A stretch of DNA of 32,981 nucleotides from Psychrobacter phenylpyruvicus DSM 7000 = NBRC 102152 (GCF_000685805.1 NZ_JMKP01000030.1:1-32981); one strand, 5' to 3'. Shown: positions 6,860 through 15,841, numbered from the stretch's first letter. The notes: generated by a model from the sequence alone, not told the origin. Program-made: numbers and translations.

Positions 6860-8782
6860 TTATACATCAAAGCCAAAAATAGAGCCGCTAACTCGATAGG
6901 TAATCCAAGCCATAACATACGCCAAGACAAAAAGATAAGCGGCAATAGACACTGTCTGTTTCATCGATTTGGTCTCACGGCGAATAACTGCCAAAGTTGC
7001 CAAACACATAGGCGCATAAATATAGAATACCAAAAAGGCAAAAGCGGTCGCCAAGCCCCATTCAGCATGAATAATAGGAATAAGGGTCTGATTGGCCATC
7101 TCCTCACTCGCACCGCCCACTGCATAAACTGTGCCTAAGGCGGCTACCACTACCTCACGTGCAGCTAAGCCTGGAATTAAGGCAATACACATTTGCCAAG
7201 TAAACCCAATCGGTCGAAATATAGGTTCGATAACCGAGCCTAGCATACCGGCAAAACTATAATCAATCGCTGGACCTGTCGCATTTACTGGCGGTGCCGG
7301 AAAGCTTACCAAAAACCACAGTACTACAGTTAAGGCAAAGATTACTGTCCCTGCTTGTACCAAAAACGCCCGTACTTTACTCCAAAGCTCTGTAACAATG
7401 TGCTTAATATTGGGCATCCGATAAGTCGGCAGCTCCATTAGCAATGGAAAGCTAACCTGCTGTAAGCTACCTTGCCGAAATCGAGTCATTATCCAAGAGA
7501 TTAAGGCCGCTGATGTAATCCCAGCGATGTAGAGGAAGAACAAGGTCATCCCTTGCAAGTTGAACACCCCCATTACCGAACGTCTGGGCACTACCGCCGC
7601 AATGATTAACGCATAAATGGGTAGTCTTGCTGAACAAGTCAGCATCGGTAATACCGATATCGCCACCATCCGCTCTCTAGGATTGGGAATAGTTCGGGTC
7701 GACATAATCGCCGGAACAGCGCAAGCAAAGCCTGATAATAATGGGATAAAAGAGCGGCCTGACAGCCCTACCTTTGAGAGCAAATTGTCTAATAAAAAAG
7801 CAGCCCGAGGCAAATAGCCTGAATCCTCAAGTATCAACAAGAACAAAAACAGCAGCGCAATCTGCGGCACAAAGACGATCACACTACCAACGCCAGCGAT
7901 AATACCATCCACGATTAAGCTCTTTAAGATACCTTCAGGCAACCAATCTGCTATTACGCCGCCAATTGTAGTCACTAACGCTTCTAAGCCATCCATCATC
8001 GGAGTCGCCCAAGCGTATACCGCTTGAAATATCACAAACAAGATTAGAAATAATAAAATCACGCCGACTACAGGATGCAGAGCCCAGTAATCAAGGCGTT
8101 CATGCCATTTAGGCAAACTGTGTGGAATAGAGACCGTACGACTGATAATATCATCGGCTTGTTGATAGAGCTGCTGCGAATCGGGCGCCGTTTGCGAAAA
8201 GCGCACTGGACGTGTCTGCCCTTTATGAGTCGCTGAAAATTCAGTAATTAAGGACAGTAGCTGTTTATTGCCATTACGTTTAATGGCGACCGTTTTTACC
8301 ACTGGCAAGCCTATCTCTTTGGATAGAGCCACTTCATCAACATCCATACCACGACTGACTGCCACATCATTTAGATTCAAAGCGACCATCATTGGCAGGC
8401 CTAAGCTTTTTAGTTCAAGAATCATCCTCAATGACATACGTAAATTGGTGGCATCAGCGACAACGATAATACCATCAGGCACAGCCTCATTGGGCATCTC
8501 TCCCATCAATACCTTGCGGGTCACCTCTTCGTCAGGACTGGTGGTCGCTAAGCTATAAGTGCCTGGTAAGTCCAGTATCTTAACTGTATCATCATGAATG
8601 AAGGTTGCTGACCGCTTATCGACAGTCACCCCTGAGTAGTTAGCCACTTTGGCTTTTGAGCCAGTTAATACGTTAAATAAAGCGGTCTTACCACAATTGG
8701 GGGCGCCTACTAAGGCAAGGGTAATATGATTGTTAGAGGAGGTAGCAGTATCCGCTGGAGCAGCAATGACAAGATTGGGCAT
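6860..8782 (-). CDS. feoB: Ferrous iron transporter B (GTPase-coupled permease)
   Basis: This 640-residue inner membrane Fe(II) transporter has an N-terminal G domain with G1 GAPNCGKT (26-33), G3 DLPG (71-74) and G4 NLND (136-139). A GDI-like helical region follows, then a membrane part with two Gate motifs (VFVPQIALLFLFL and SARLPIY with its preceding Cys: PMLTCSARLPIY) and further helices to the C-terminus. It is shorter than E. coli FeoB (773 residues) but keeps all core segments. It lies 98 bp after feoA and is followed by the Cys-rich small protein, forming a feoA-feoB-small protein operon. Confidence 0.95.
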   Translation of the reverse strand: MPNLVIAAPADTATSSNNHITLALVGAPNCGKTALFNVLTGSKAKVANYSGVTVDKRSATFIHDDTVKILDLPGTYSLATTSPDEEVTRKVLMGEMPNEAVPDGIIVVADATNLRMSLRMILELKSLGLPMMVALNLNDVAVSRGMDVDEVALSKEIGLPVVKTVAIKRNGNKQLLSLITEFSATHKGQTRPVRFSQTAPDSQQLYQQADDIISRTVSIPHSLPKWHERLDYWALHPVVGVILLFLILFVIFQAVYAWATPMMDGLEALVTTIGGVIADWLPEGILKSLIVDGIIAGVGSVIVFVPQIALLFLFLLILEDSGYLPRAAFLLDNLLSKVGLSGRSFIPLLSGFACAVPAIMSTRTIPNPRERMVAISVLPMLTCSARLPIYALIIAAVVPRRSVMGVFNLQGMTLFFLYIAGITSAALISWIMTRFRQGSLQQVSFPLLMELPTYRMPNIKHIVTELWSKVRAFLVQAGTVIFALTVVLWFLVSFPAPPVNATGPAIDYSFAGMLGSVIEPIFRPIGFTWQMCIALIPGLAAREVVVAALGTVYAVGGASEEMANQTLIPIIHAEWGLATAFAFLVFYIYAPMCLATLAVIRRETKSMKQTVSIAAYLFVLAYVMAWITYRVSGSIFGFDV

Positions 8783-8880
8783 ATACGGTAATCACTTAAT
8801 AAGAAGCCAAATCAAAGACGGGCCAAGTAGGAACAGATAGGCACAAAGAGCAGCAAGCACTAAACACAATTAGAGATAAA

Positions 8881-9204
8881 TTAAAGCGCCCGACAGCGAA
8901 TTTTCTTTAGTTCATCCATCCGCAGACTAAACTGTACCCCAGATGCCAATTGCACCGCATAAGGAGGTTTTCCAAATAGCCCTTTGGCTACGATACGTAG
9001 TGCTGTATTTGGCAAAAACCCTAAGTCTTTAAGGCGTTGTTCTACTACCTTATCGATATCGCCAAAACGCGGATTTTCTATAATTTCTTCAATAACCACC
9101 GGCTGGTTTTTATCAAACTCAAGCAAAGCATATGCTTGACGATTCGCCATAGTTTTAGACGCTTCAGAAACTGCTGTGTTAGAAACGAACATTGCTTGTT
9201 CCAT
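8881..9204 (-). CDS. feoA: FeoA, SH3-like cytoplasmic Fe(II) transport protein
   Basis: This 107-residue protein carries the FeoA SH3-like domain in its last 75 residues (RLKDLGFLPNTALRIVAKG, GKPPYAVQLASGVQFSLRMDELKKI). It probably binds FeoB and supports its GTPase-coupled transport. The first 25 residues are not part of the domain; an internal Met5 is an alternative start, as neither has a strong ribosome-binding site. It is the first gene of the feo operon. Confidence 0.92.
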   Translation of the reverse strand: MEQAMFVSNTAVSEASKTMANRQAYALLEFDKNQPVVIEEIIENPRFGDIDKVVEQRLKDLGFLPNTALRIVAKGLFGKPPYAVQLASGVQFSLRMDELKKIRCRAL

Positions 9205-9247
9205 ACATATGCCTATCGGTTAAAGTAAAGTTAGGTTAAAAGTGAAT

Positions 9248-9266
9248 GTAAATAAGAATACTTAGC
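9248..9266. promoter_or_regulatory. Weak Fur-box candidate upstream of feoA
   Basis: GTAAATAAGAATACTTAGC matches the 19-bp Fur consensus at 12 of 19 positions by hand comparison. The position, about 45 bp upstream of feoA, is reasonable, but the score is marginal in AT-rich DNA. Confidence 0.3.
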
Positions 9267-9337
9267 GTTTACAACTATTATATGCCTAGTCTTTTTGGCT
9301 AACAAGCTAATTTTTTTAGATATTTTAAAAAACAAAA

Positions 9338-9369
9338 TAAAAAAAGCCCCCAGTAAATAACTGAAGGCT
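9338..9369 (-). terminator. Intrinsic terminator of the arsC-like gene
   Basis: On the minus strand AGCCTTCAGT pairs with ACTGGGGGCT (two G-U pairs) around the loop TATTT and runs into seven T. It lies 80 bp beyond the arsC stop, separating it from feoA, which therefore needs its own promoter between here and 9204. Confidence 0.88.
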
Positions 9370-9447
9370 GAGAAGCTTAATATTAGCTTATGAGGGCTAA
9401 GCCTTTCGTATAATTCAGACTAATATTGTAAGCTCGCTATGGCGTGA

Positions 9448-9855
9448 TTAAGCATTGGGATTCACAATGACGTCGCCATTTTCTTTAGTGAATTCTTTAA
9501 CCGGCGTGGTCAATACGTCAAAGATATTTTCTAAAGGTCGGCACAATACCGCCCCCTTATCAGTAATCACAATAGGACGATTAATTAAAATAGGATGCTC
9601 TACCATCGCATCAATAAGCTGATCCTCTGTTACGTCAGGATTGTCTAATCCTAGCTCAGTAAATACCGCTTCCTTACTACGCATAAGCTCACGCGGAGAC
9701 ATCTGCATCTTAGCTAACAGCTCAACCAAATACCCACGGCTAGGCGGGGTTTTTAAATATTCAACTACTTCAACAGTATCATCTGAAGCCTGCATAAGTG
9801 CCAAAGCGTTGCGTGACGTGCTGCATTTTGGGTTGTGTAAGATAGTAGAGGTCAT
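9448..9855 (-). CDS. arsC: Arsenate reductase (glutaredoxin-dependent type)
   Basis: This 135-residue ArsC-family thioredoxin-fold protein aligns with the E. coli plasmid R773 ArsC catalytic set at a constant offset of -1. Cys11 lies in NPKCSTSRN, with Arg59, Arg93 (INRPIV) and Arg106 (CRP). These residues bind and reduce arsenate to arsenite with glutathione and glutaredoxin. No arsB, acr3 or arsR gene is beside it, so it may act with unlinked export genes, or be a housekeeping member of the family with another substrate; the full catalytic set favours arsenate. It ends at a clear intrinsic terminator. Confidence 0.88.
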   Translation of the reverse strand: MTSTILHNPKCSTSRNALALMQASDDTVEVVEYLKTPPSRGYLVELLAKMQMSPRELMRSKEAVFTELGLDNPDVTEDQLIDAMVEHPILINRPIVITDKGAVLCRPLENIFDVLTTPVKEFTKENGDVIVNPNA

Positions 9856-10014
9856 CGTTAAGTCCTATTGATTCGTCTAAAAGTAATTGCTACAGAAAAG
9901 AGCGTAAAACAAAGAAAATTAGTGAGCCAAGCATATAAAATGTGACTCACTTAAGCAAATGCTATCCTTAACATTCAGTCTACTTTATTGATACGCCTTC
10001 TTCTTATCACCTGC

Positions 10015-10395
10015 TTATTGAGCAGACTGATCTAGCAAATCAATCGGTTGATTATGAACTTTGGACTGCTGCATAAGTTTGCTGCCTTCGTGCTCTTTTT
10101 TAGACCAAAAGTTAATATTAAATTGAGCATCATCACTTAACTCGACACGATGCCAGTATTGCGGTGGACTTACCGCGAACTGCCCTGCTTCTATGACTAT
10201 TTTTTGCTCAGGTTCAGTGGCTTGTTCATCCGCAAAGCCATAGAAGGTTACCGTACCTTGCATCACGCAAATCTGTCCATAAATACCTGCGGCGGTATTG
10301 TGATGGGTCAATAAAGCAGGCGGTACATTGTCTTTGGTAAAAAATGGTGTGGAGCGCTTCACTCTCCAATGACTTGGAATCACTATAGGGCTCAT
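10015..10395 (-). CDS. DUF1971 (YeaR/TehB N-domain-like) small cupin protein
   Basis: This 126-residue protein is of the DUF1971 family (VKRSTPFFTKDNVPPALL, HHNTAAGIYGQICVMQGTV, VSPPQYWHRVE), a cupin-like fold found in E. coli YeaR and the N-terminus of some TehB proteins. Function is not settled; YeaR is induced by nitrate and nitric oxide. I place the start at 10395, not at the longer open frame start at 10449. AAGGAGAGAGTT directly precedes this ATG, and the upstream ATG falls inside a palindromic operator. The NsrR-like dyad 46 bp upstream fits the regulation known for yeaR. Confidence 0.85.
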   Translation of the reverse strand: MSPIVIPSHWRVKRSTPFFTKDNVPPALLTHHNTAAGIYGQICVMQGTVTFYGFADEQATEPEQKIVIEAGQFAVSPPQYWHRVELSDDAQFNINFWSKKEHEGSKLMQQSKVHNQPIDLLDQSAQ

Positions 10396-10436
10396 AACTC
10401 TCTCCTTGTTTTCGTCTCTATTGTTGTTGCTTTTTA

Positions 10437-10467
10437 CCATAAGATTCATTTCAAATGAATCTTATGG
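10437..10467. promoter_or_regulatory. Perfect 15-1-15 palindrome matching the NsrR operator form
   Basis: The left arm CCATAAGATTCATTT (10437-10451) and right arm AAATGAATCTTATGG (10453-10467) are perfect reverse complements around one C. The inner 23 bp (10441-10463) follow the NsrR pattern AAGATGYATTT-N-AAATRCATCTT with one symmetrical change (T for G). It sits just upstream of the YeaR-like gene, whose E. coli counterpart is NsrR-repressed. The NsrR assignment is inference from motif and context. Confidence 0.72.
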
Positions 10468-10721
10468 CTATGTTAACGCTGTATTTTCCCAAATGCTGTA
10501 TCACAATTGTGACGTATTCTATTGAGGCTGTCTCTGTCTAACAATCTGATAGCAACGTCCTAAATACCAGACTGGAGCACTAATAATGTGAGTCAGTCAT
10601 TGTTCCGATTCTATGATCACTGACATAAGCATTCATTAAAAACATTGCAAAGCGTGGGGCAGGTTCCCCTGTCTGGCTCAAAATAATAAGTGAAACGATA
10701 TAATATAAATTAATATCAAAT

Positions 10722-10740
10722 GTTAATGATTATCGTTTAC
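10722..10740. promoter_or_regulatory. Fur box of the siderophore importer operon
   Basis: The minus-strand reading TAAACGATAATCATTAAC (10739-10722) lies within a 19-mer that matches the Fur consensus at 15 of 19 positions, with the core GATAATCATTA intact. It lies about 235 bp upstream of the lipoprotein start, so a long leader or a promoter in this zone is implied. Apart from this and the NsrR-like site, 10468-10974 shows no gene I can support. Confidence 0.72.
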
Positions 10741-10974
10741 TTATTGAGAATATGAAGGTATCATAGCCAAATTCTTGGTTTATACCTTGCAGTATGTGGC
10801 TGTTTTCTTGGCTGGTAATAGACGCTTTTTCAATAACTGATAAACCTTAATATTTATTCAACCCGTAGTCGTTAGTTTCAAATAGCCTTTAGTTTTAAAT
10901 AACTCTTATTTTTTGAGTAATTATTTTAAACCTTGTTTTATTTATTTTACAAAGTGACAAGAAGCGAGTTCTTT

Positions 10975-12033
10975 ATGTTTAATTCTTCCCTTCCCTCTAT
11001 CTATTCAAAAACTAAGTTTGCTTTAATCCCACTTTTAATTAGCAGTGCTTTAATGGGTTGCTCGTCTCAACAAGACGACGCTAAGCCTAAAGTTGAGCAG
11101 ACTAACCAGGCTGAAGAGTCTTCTTCAATCAAAGTAGACAATAATAAAAACAACACCAAGAGCCCGTCCCAAGATCAGGTAACGATTGATACTGTACGTG
11201 GTCCAGTAGATTTGGCTACTAATCCTGAGCCGCTAGCAGTGTATGATATGACCTTGATGCAAGATTTAGCTGCTTTGGAAGTACCCGTTGCCGGCTTACC
11301 CGGTAGTTTAAGGCTAGACAATTTAAAAGCAGCGGGCGCTCCAGACAGTAAAAATATCGGTACTTTATTCGAGCCTGATATGGAAGCACTTAATCAAATG
11401 CAGCCTAAAGCCATTTTAGTCGGCTCACGTATGGCAGAAAAATATGATGCGCTTAGCAAAATGGCGCCAACTTTAGACCTTACTTTAGATACCGAAAATA
11501 TTTACGAGTCTAGCAAACAGCGCTTAGCTGACTTAGGAAAGCTATTTAATAAAGCCGATAAAGCAGCACAGCTGCAACAAGATATTGATCAAGCCATCGA
11601 GCAAGCCAAAGCAGCCAGTGCTGGTAAAGGTAATGGTCTGGTTGTGTTAGTCAATGGCAATAAAATCTCAGCCTATGGCGAAAAATCTCGTTTTGGCTTT
11701 TTGCACACTGTCTTCGGCATTCCTGCGGCTGATACCCAAATTGAAGAGGGTCGACATGGTCAGCCCGTATCTTTTGAATACTTACAAAAGGTCGATCCCG
11801 ACTGGTTATTTGTATTAGATAGAAGCTCAGCCATCGGCGAGGAAGGCGCCGGTGCAGATGCGGTATTGGATAACCCATTAATGCATCAAACCAAAGCTTG
11901 GAAAAACAAACACATTGTCTACCTAAGCCCAGACTCATATCTAGCTTTCGGTGGTTATTACCAATGGTTAAAAGATGCCAAGATTATCACTGACGCCTTT
12001 AATAAAGCCGAAAAAGTTGAGAGCACTCAATAA
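10975..12033 (+). CDS. Siderophore-binding periplasmic lipoprotein (CeuE/VctP/YclQ type)
   Basis: This is the substrate-binding component of a ferric siderophore ABC importer. From the ATG at 10975 it is 352 residues with a lipoprotein signal peptide ending SALMGC (Cys29). A polar Ser/Asn/Lys linker follows, then a class III helical-backbone binding fold (VRGPVDLATNPEPLAVYDMTLMQDL; EPDMEALNQMQPKAILVG; WLFVLDRSSAIGEE; KNKHIVYLSPDSYLAFGG). A longer open frame starts at TTG 10933, but the ATG fits a normal signal peptide. The sequence type suits catecholate or petrobactin-like Fe(III) complexes; the exact ligand is not readable. It is first in a four-gene operon behind a Fur box. Confidence 0.9.
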   Translation: MFNSSLPSIYSKTKFALIPLLISSALMGCSSQQDDAKPKVEQTNQAEESSSIKVDNNKNNTKSPSQDQVTIDTVRGPVDLATNPEPLAVYDMTLMQDLAALEVPVAGLPGSLRLDNLKAAGAPDSKNIGTLFEPDMEALNQMQPKAILVGSRMAEKYDALSKMAPTLDLTLDTENIYESSKQRLADLGKLFNKADKAAQLQQDIDQAIEQAKAASAGKGNGLVVLVNGNKISAYGEKSRFGFLHTVFGIPAADTQIEEGRHGQPVSFEYLQKVDPDWLFVLDRSSAIGEEGAGADAVLDNPLMHQTKAWKNKHIVYLSPDSYLAFGGYYQWLKDAKIITDAFNKAEKVESTQ

Positions 12034-12078
12034 ACGAACGCATATCCCCTACTTCTTACAGTAAAAATAAAGACGGTC

Positions 12079-13137
12079 ATGTTTGATTCATCTGCCAACC
12101 CCAAAGCTCGACCTATTTTGCTATCGCCTATGTTGCTCAACATTTTAAGTGTGCTGCTGTTGATGGCTTTAATCTTGCTAAGCTTATCGCTGGGTGTGGC
12201 AGATTTTTCATGGCAAGGGCTGTGGCAAGCGTTGACCCAGCAATCCGTCAGTAACGACCTGCAACTATTGCTGGTGAGTCGCCTACCGCGCACGCTAGCC
12301 ATTATCTTAACCGGTGCTTCCCTAGCAGTGGCAGGGATGATTTTACAAGTGGTATTAAAAAATCGCTTCGTCGATCCCTCTATGGTGGGTGCTACTCAAA
12401 GTGCAGGTTTAGGCTTACTTTTGGTCAGTTTGTATTTGCCCACAAGTAGCCTATTTAGCAAGATGTTAATTGCCACCTTGTGCGCTATCGCTGGCATGGT
12501 ACTGTTTATGCGTCTGATTAAGCACCTGCCTGCCACGGATATCTTAATGGTGCCTTTGGTGGGCATTGTGTTTGGCGGCATTATTGAAGCGGTCACCACC
12601 TTTATTGCCTATGAGACAGAATCTTTACAGATGCTGTCAGTATGGCGTTTTGGGGATTTTTCCACCATTTTGGCAGGTCGTTATGAGCTGTTGTATGCGA
12701 CCGGTGCTTTAGCACTGGTGGCTTATTTTTTGGCTGACAAACTAACCATTGTGGGATTAGGCGATGCCATTGCTATTAACTTAGGGGTGAACCAACGTTT
12801 GATGACCTGGTTTGTGATATTGACCGTAGCCATGATTAGCGCCGTGGTGGTGGTCACCGTAGGCGCCATTCCCTTTGTTGGACTGGTAGTGCCGAATATT
12901 ATCAGCCGCTTAATGGGCGACAGTCTACGCCGATGCTTGCCTGCAGTGGCATTATTTGGCTCGAGTTTGGTGTTACTGTGCGACGTTATTGGTCGCAGCA
13001 TTCGCTATCCTTTTGAAGTACCGGTAGCGACCGTATTTGGGGTTATTGGAGCAGCGATATTTTTATGGCTGTTATTACGTAAACCTCGCAAACCCCAACC
13101 TCGTAAACTTGAAGTTAATCCGTCAGCCCCAGCTTAA
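12079..13137 (+). CDS. FecCD-type siderophore ABC permease 1
   Basis: This 352-residue inner membrane permease has about ten hydrophobic helices. FecCD hallmarks are LLLVSRLPRTLAIILTGASLAVAG, VDPSMVGATQSAGLG, the helix-GAIPFVGLVVPNIISRLMGDSLRRCLP segment that contacts the ATPase, and PFEVPVATVFGVIGAAIFLWLL. It probably forms the translocation channel as a heterodimer with the next gene, as VctD/VctG or YclN/YclO do. It starts 45 bp after the lipoprotein gene. Confidence 0.92.
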   Translation: MFDSSANPKARPILLSPMLLNILSVLLLMALILLSLSLGVADFSWQGLWQALTQQSVSNDLQLLLVSRLPRTLAIILTGASLAVAGMILQVVLKNRFVDPSMVGATQSAGLGLLLVSLYLPTSSLFSKMLIATLCAIAGMVLFMRLIKHLPATDILMVPLVGIVFGGIIEAVTTFIAYETESLQMLSVWRFGDFSTILAGRYELLYATGALALVAYFLADKLTIVGLGDAIAINLGVNQRLMTWFVILTVAMISAVVVVTVGAIPFVGLVVPNIISRLMGDSLRRCLPAVALFGSSLVLLCDVIGRSIRYPFEVPVATVFGVIGAAIFLWLLLRKPRKPQPRKLEVNPSAPA

Positions 13138-13199
13138 GCTCACTATAGCAGCCGTTAAGTCTTATCTTTTATTTACCCTTTTTGCCAGCTAAGCTTATT

Positions 13200-14315
13200 A
13201 TGAATTCACCCAAGCAAGCATCAGTCGACTCAATACCCAAGTCCTCTAGCACTATTAGGAAATATGCAGGCTCGCCGTTAGTGCCCTCAAAAAAGCAAAC
13301 TTTGGAAAACCCACTTAACCTTGTCATTAGCTCTACCCAATTGCGTATTAATCCCGGCTTGGTGTTTAGCAAACCGGTGTGGATTGCTTTGCTGACTTTA
13401 TTGATTAGCTGCGTGCTGTTTATGACCTTACAGTCCAATGGTAACTGGGACTTTGTGTTGTTGTTCCGCGGGCAAAAGCTAGCGGCGCTTATGATTGTGG
13501 GTTATTGCATCGGAGTTTCTACGCTACTGTTTCAAAGCCTCACCCATAACCCTATTTTAACACCCGCTTTACTAGGCTTTGACTCGTTATATATTCTCAT
13601 CCAAAGCCTACTAGTGTTTTTTTTGGGTGCGGTTAATATGTTTACCGGTCAACCGTTACTAAAGTTTGGTATTGAAGTGGCGCTAATGGTAGCCGCCTCT
13701 TTATTACTGTTTCGGCTATTATTTAATCGCACTGAGCACTCTTTATCTCGGCTGATTTTAGTAGGCATTATCTTTGGGGTGTTATTTAGAAGCTTATCAA
13801 ATTTAGTGGCACGCCTGATTAACCCCGAAGACTTCGTAGTGATACAAGCCGCCAGCTTTGCTCAATTTAATATCACCAACCTACATATGATGTGGCTGAG
13901 CCTAGCCATTTGTATTGTCAGTGCTTGGCTTGTTTGGCATTGGCGCTTTCAAATCGATGTGCTGATGCTGGGCCGTTCTGACGCCATTGGTCTAGGCATT
14001 GATTACCAAGGCCTAACTCTGCGTTTATTAGTAGTCATCTCAGTATTAGTCGCTACCGCAACCGCTTTTGTCGGTCCCATCGTATTTTTGGGATTATTGG
14101 TATGCGCTTTGACCAACCGCATCAGCCACAGTATGTATCACAGCGAACGCATCGTCTTGGTCAGCTTAGTATCCATGATTACTTTGGTATTGGGTCAAAC
14201 TTTGTTTGAGAGGGTGCTAGGCATGGCTGGTGTGCTTTCGGTGGTAATTGAACTTCTCGGCGGCCTGGTATTTATTGGCCTGATACTAAAACAATATCGT
14301 AAGCAAGTAGTTTAA
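13200..14315 (+). CDS. FecCD-type siderophore ABC permease 2
   Basis: This 371-residue partner permease is counted from the ATG at 13200; a TTG at 13182 would add six residues. It has about 60 polar residues before the first membrane helix (near residue 62), longer than usual for the family, then about ten helices. FecCD motifs include HNPILTPALLGFDSLY and AFVGPIVFLGLLVCALTNRI. It lies 62 bp after permease 1. An alternative downstream start could shorten the N-terminal extension, but no better ribosome-binding site was seen. Confidence 0.88.
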   Translation: MNSPKQASVDSIPKSSSTIRKYAGSPLVPSKKQTLENPLNLVISSTQLRINPGLVFSKPVWIALLTLLISCVLFMTLQSNGNWDFVLLFRGQKLAALMIVGYCIGVSTLLFQSLTHNPILTPALLGFDSLYILIQSLLVFFLGAVNMFTGQPLLKFGIEVALMVAASLLLFRLLFNRTEHSLSRLILVGIIFGVLFRSLSNLVARLINPEDFVVIQAASFAQFNITNLHMMWLSLAICIVSAWLVWHWRFQIDVLMLGRSDAIGLGIDYQGLTLRLLVVISVLVATATAFVGPIVFLGLLVCALTNRISHSMYHSERIVLVSLVSMITLVLGQTLFERVLGMAGVLSVVIELLGGLVFIGLILKQYRKQVV

Positions 14316-14422
14316 ATGGCAAATAAGACGTCTGGCAACCTACTTATAGTGTCTCGGTTTACAGTGCCCTGTTATAACCTCTAACTTTTACCCTACTTTA
14401 TTTCTAGCAGCTGACTACCTTT

Positions 14423-15184
14423 ATGATTACCATTAATAATGTAAGCCATCACATCGATCACTACCCTATCTTGAATAATATCAGTTTAAGCTTAGAAGAT
14501 GCCCAAGTGATCGCATTAATCGGGCCCAATGGAGCGGGTAAATCCACTTTATTTAGTGTGATGTCGCGATTGCAACCCTTGCAAAGTGGTTCGGTTCAGT
14601 TTGGTGAATATGATATTGCACATACCGACAGCAAGATTATGGCTAAGACAGTGGCCATATTGGCACAAAGCAATCAGTTACAAGGCCGTCTGCGCGTGGG
14701 AGAGCTATTGATGTTCGGCCGTTACCCCTATCATCAAGGTCGACCCACCCCAGCGGATCACCAGAAAGTGGCTGAGGTTATCCAAAAGTTCGAGTTACAG
14801 GATATAGCGGATCGTTATTTATCTACCTTATCCGGCGGGCAACAGCAGCGGGTACTTATTGCTATGATTGTATGCCAAGACACACCGTACTTATTACTTG
14901 ATGAGCCGCTTAATAACTTAGATATGTACCACTCAGGTCAGCTGATGCGTGCCCTACGCAGCTTAGCGCATGAACAAAAAAAGACCGTGGTCATTGTGCT
15001 GCACGACATCAACCAAGCAGCACAATTCGCCGATACAGTGGTGATGATGAAAGCCGGTCAAGTTATCCAAACCGGCCATCCTATTGAAGTGCTTACCCAA
15101 GAGACCATACAGGATTTATATGGAGTGAAGGCCACTGTGATTGAGCATAAAGGCTATCCGGTTATTATTGATAGCCGGGTTTAG
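14423..15184 (+). CDS. Siderophore ABC importer ATPase
   Basis: This 253-residue cytoplasmic ATPase has Walker A GPNGAGKST (34-42), a Q-loop at AQSNQ, the signature LSGGQ (136-140), Walker B YLLLDE (156-161), D-loop NNLD and the H-loop His194 (VLHDIN). Its closest general type is FecE/YclP/VctC. It completes the importer encoded from 10975, after a 107-bp gap. The gene ends in a short hairpin-prone stretch that overlaps its stop codon. Confidence 0.93.
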   Translation: MITINNVSHHIDHYPILNNISLSLEDAQVIALIGPNGAGKSTLFSVMSRLQPLQSGSVQFGEYDIAHTDSKIMAKTVAILAQSNQLQGRLRVGELLMFGRYPYHQGRPTPADHQKVAEVIQKFELQDIADRYLSTLSGGQQQRVLIAMIVCQDTPYLLLDEPLNNLDMYHSGQLMRALRSLAHEQKKTVVIVLHDINQAAQFADTVVMMKAGQVIQTGHPIEVLTQETIQDLYGVKATVIEHKGYPVIIDSRV

Positions 15185-15200
15185 CGTATTCGCCTAAACC
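15178..15200. terminator. Possible convergent terminator hairpin
   Basis: GGTTTA-GCG pairs with CGC-c-TAAACC around a TATT loop, with one bulged C. It overlaps the ATPase stop and lies between two convergent genes whose stops are only 26 bp apart. There is no T-run on either strand, so termination strength is doubtful. Confidence 0.35.
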
Positions 15201-15210
15201 TCCCTACCTC

Positions 15211-15552
15211 TCACCCGACAGAACTTGAAAATAAGTTTAGCACCACCACGCCGGCCACAATTAAGCCGATGCCTATCACTGCCGGCGTATCAATACTCTG
15301 TTTAAAGACAACCAATCCCACAACAGCGGTCATGACAATACCCACCCCTCCCCATAAGGCATAAGCTATACCTAATGGGATCTCTCTTAGTGACTTAGTC
15401 AAAAAGTAAAAAGAAAAGGCATACAGCACTATCGTTGCAAGAGTTGGACCTACCTTAGTAAACTCTTCGGACTTAACTAGAAAAGTTGTGCCTATCACTT
15501 CAAAGAGGATCGCACCTGCTAAAAAGCTATAAGCAATAAGGGTTTGAGACAT
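15211..15552 (-). CDS. SMR-family multidrug/quaternary ammonium efflux protein
   Basis: This 113-residue, four-helix inner membrane antiporter carries the key residues at a constant +4 offset from EmrE: Glu18 (proton and substrate site, EmrE Glu14), Tyr64 (Tyr60) and Trp67 (Trp63) in AYALWGGVG. It exports lipophilic cations in exchange for protons as an antiparallel dimer. It is a single gene, convergent with the siderophore ATPase. A guanidinium exporter of the same family is the main alternative; the sequence alone does not separate these with certainty. Confidence 0.9.
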   Translation of the reverse strand: MSQTLIAYSFLAGAILFEVIGTTFLVKSEEFTKVGPTLATIVLYAFSFYFLTKSLREIPLGIAYALWGGVGIVMTAVVGLVVFKQSIDTPAVIGIGLIVAGVVVLNLFSSSVG

Positions 15553-15785
15553 AGATATTCTGACCTAATAAAAAAAGACACGCCTTAGTGGGAGCAATCC
15601 CTGTAGGTTAAAAGTAGATAGTAATACGGTTGACTAAAAATAAATAGAAGCGACTGCAAATAAATTAAACCAAGCTTAATATAATTAACAAATCACTAAG
15701 TTGATATTAATATATTTTACCAAACATAAATCATGGGCTTTAATAGAACTAAGCAAGAAAGCCAAAGTTATAAAGCAGCTAATAT

Positions 15786-15806
15786 ATTAAGCATTAACGG
15801 CTTAAT
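15786..15806. promoter_or_regulatory. Dyad ATTAAGC-N7-GCTTAAT upstream of catalase
   Basis: This perfect 7-bp inverted repeat with a 7-bp spacer ends 35 bp before the catalase start. It could be an operator or a leader hairpin. No clear OxyR motif was recognised in 15553-15841, which is otherwise AT-rich and gene-free. Confidence 0.4.
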
Positions 15807-15841
15807 AATAATTATCTCACACCTCATTTAAGGAGACCGCA

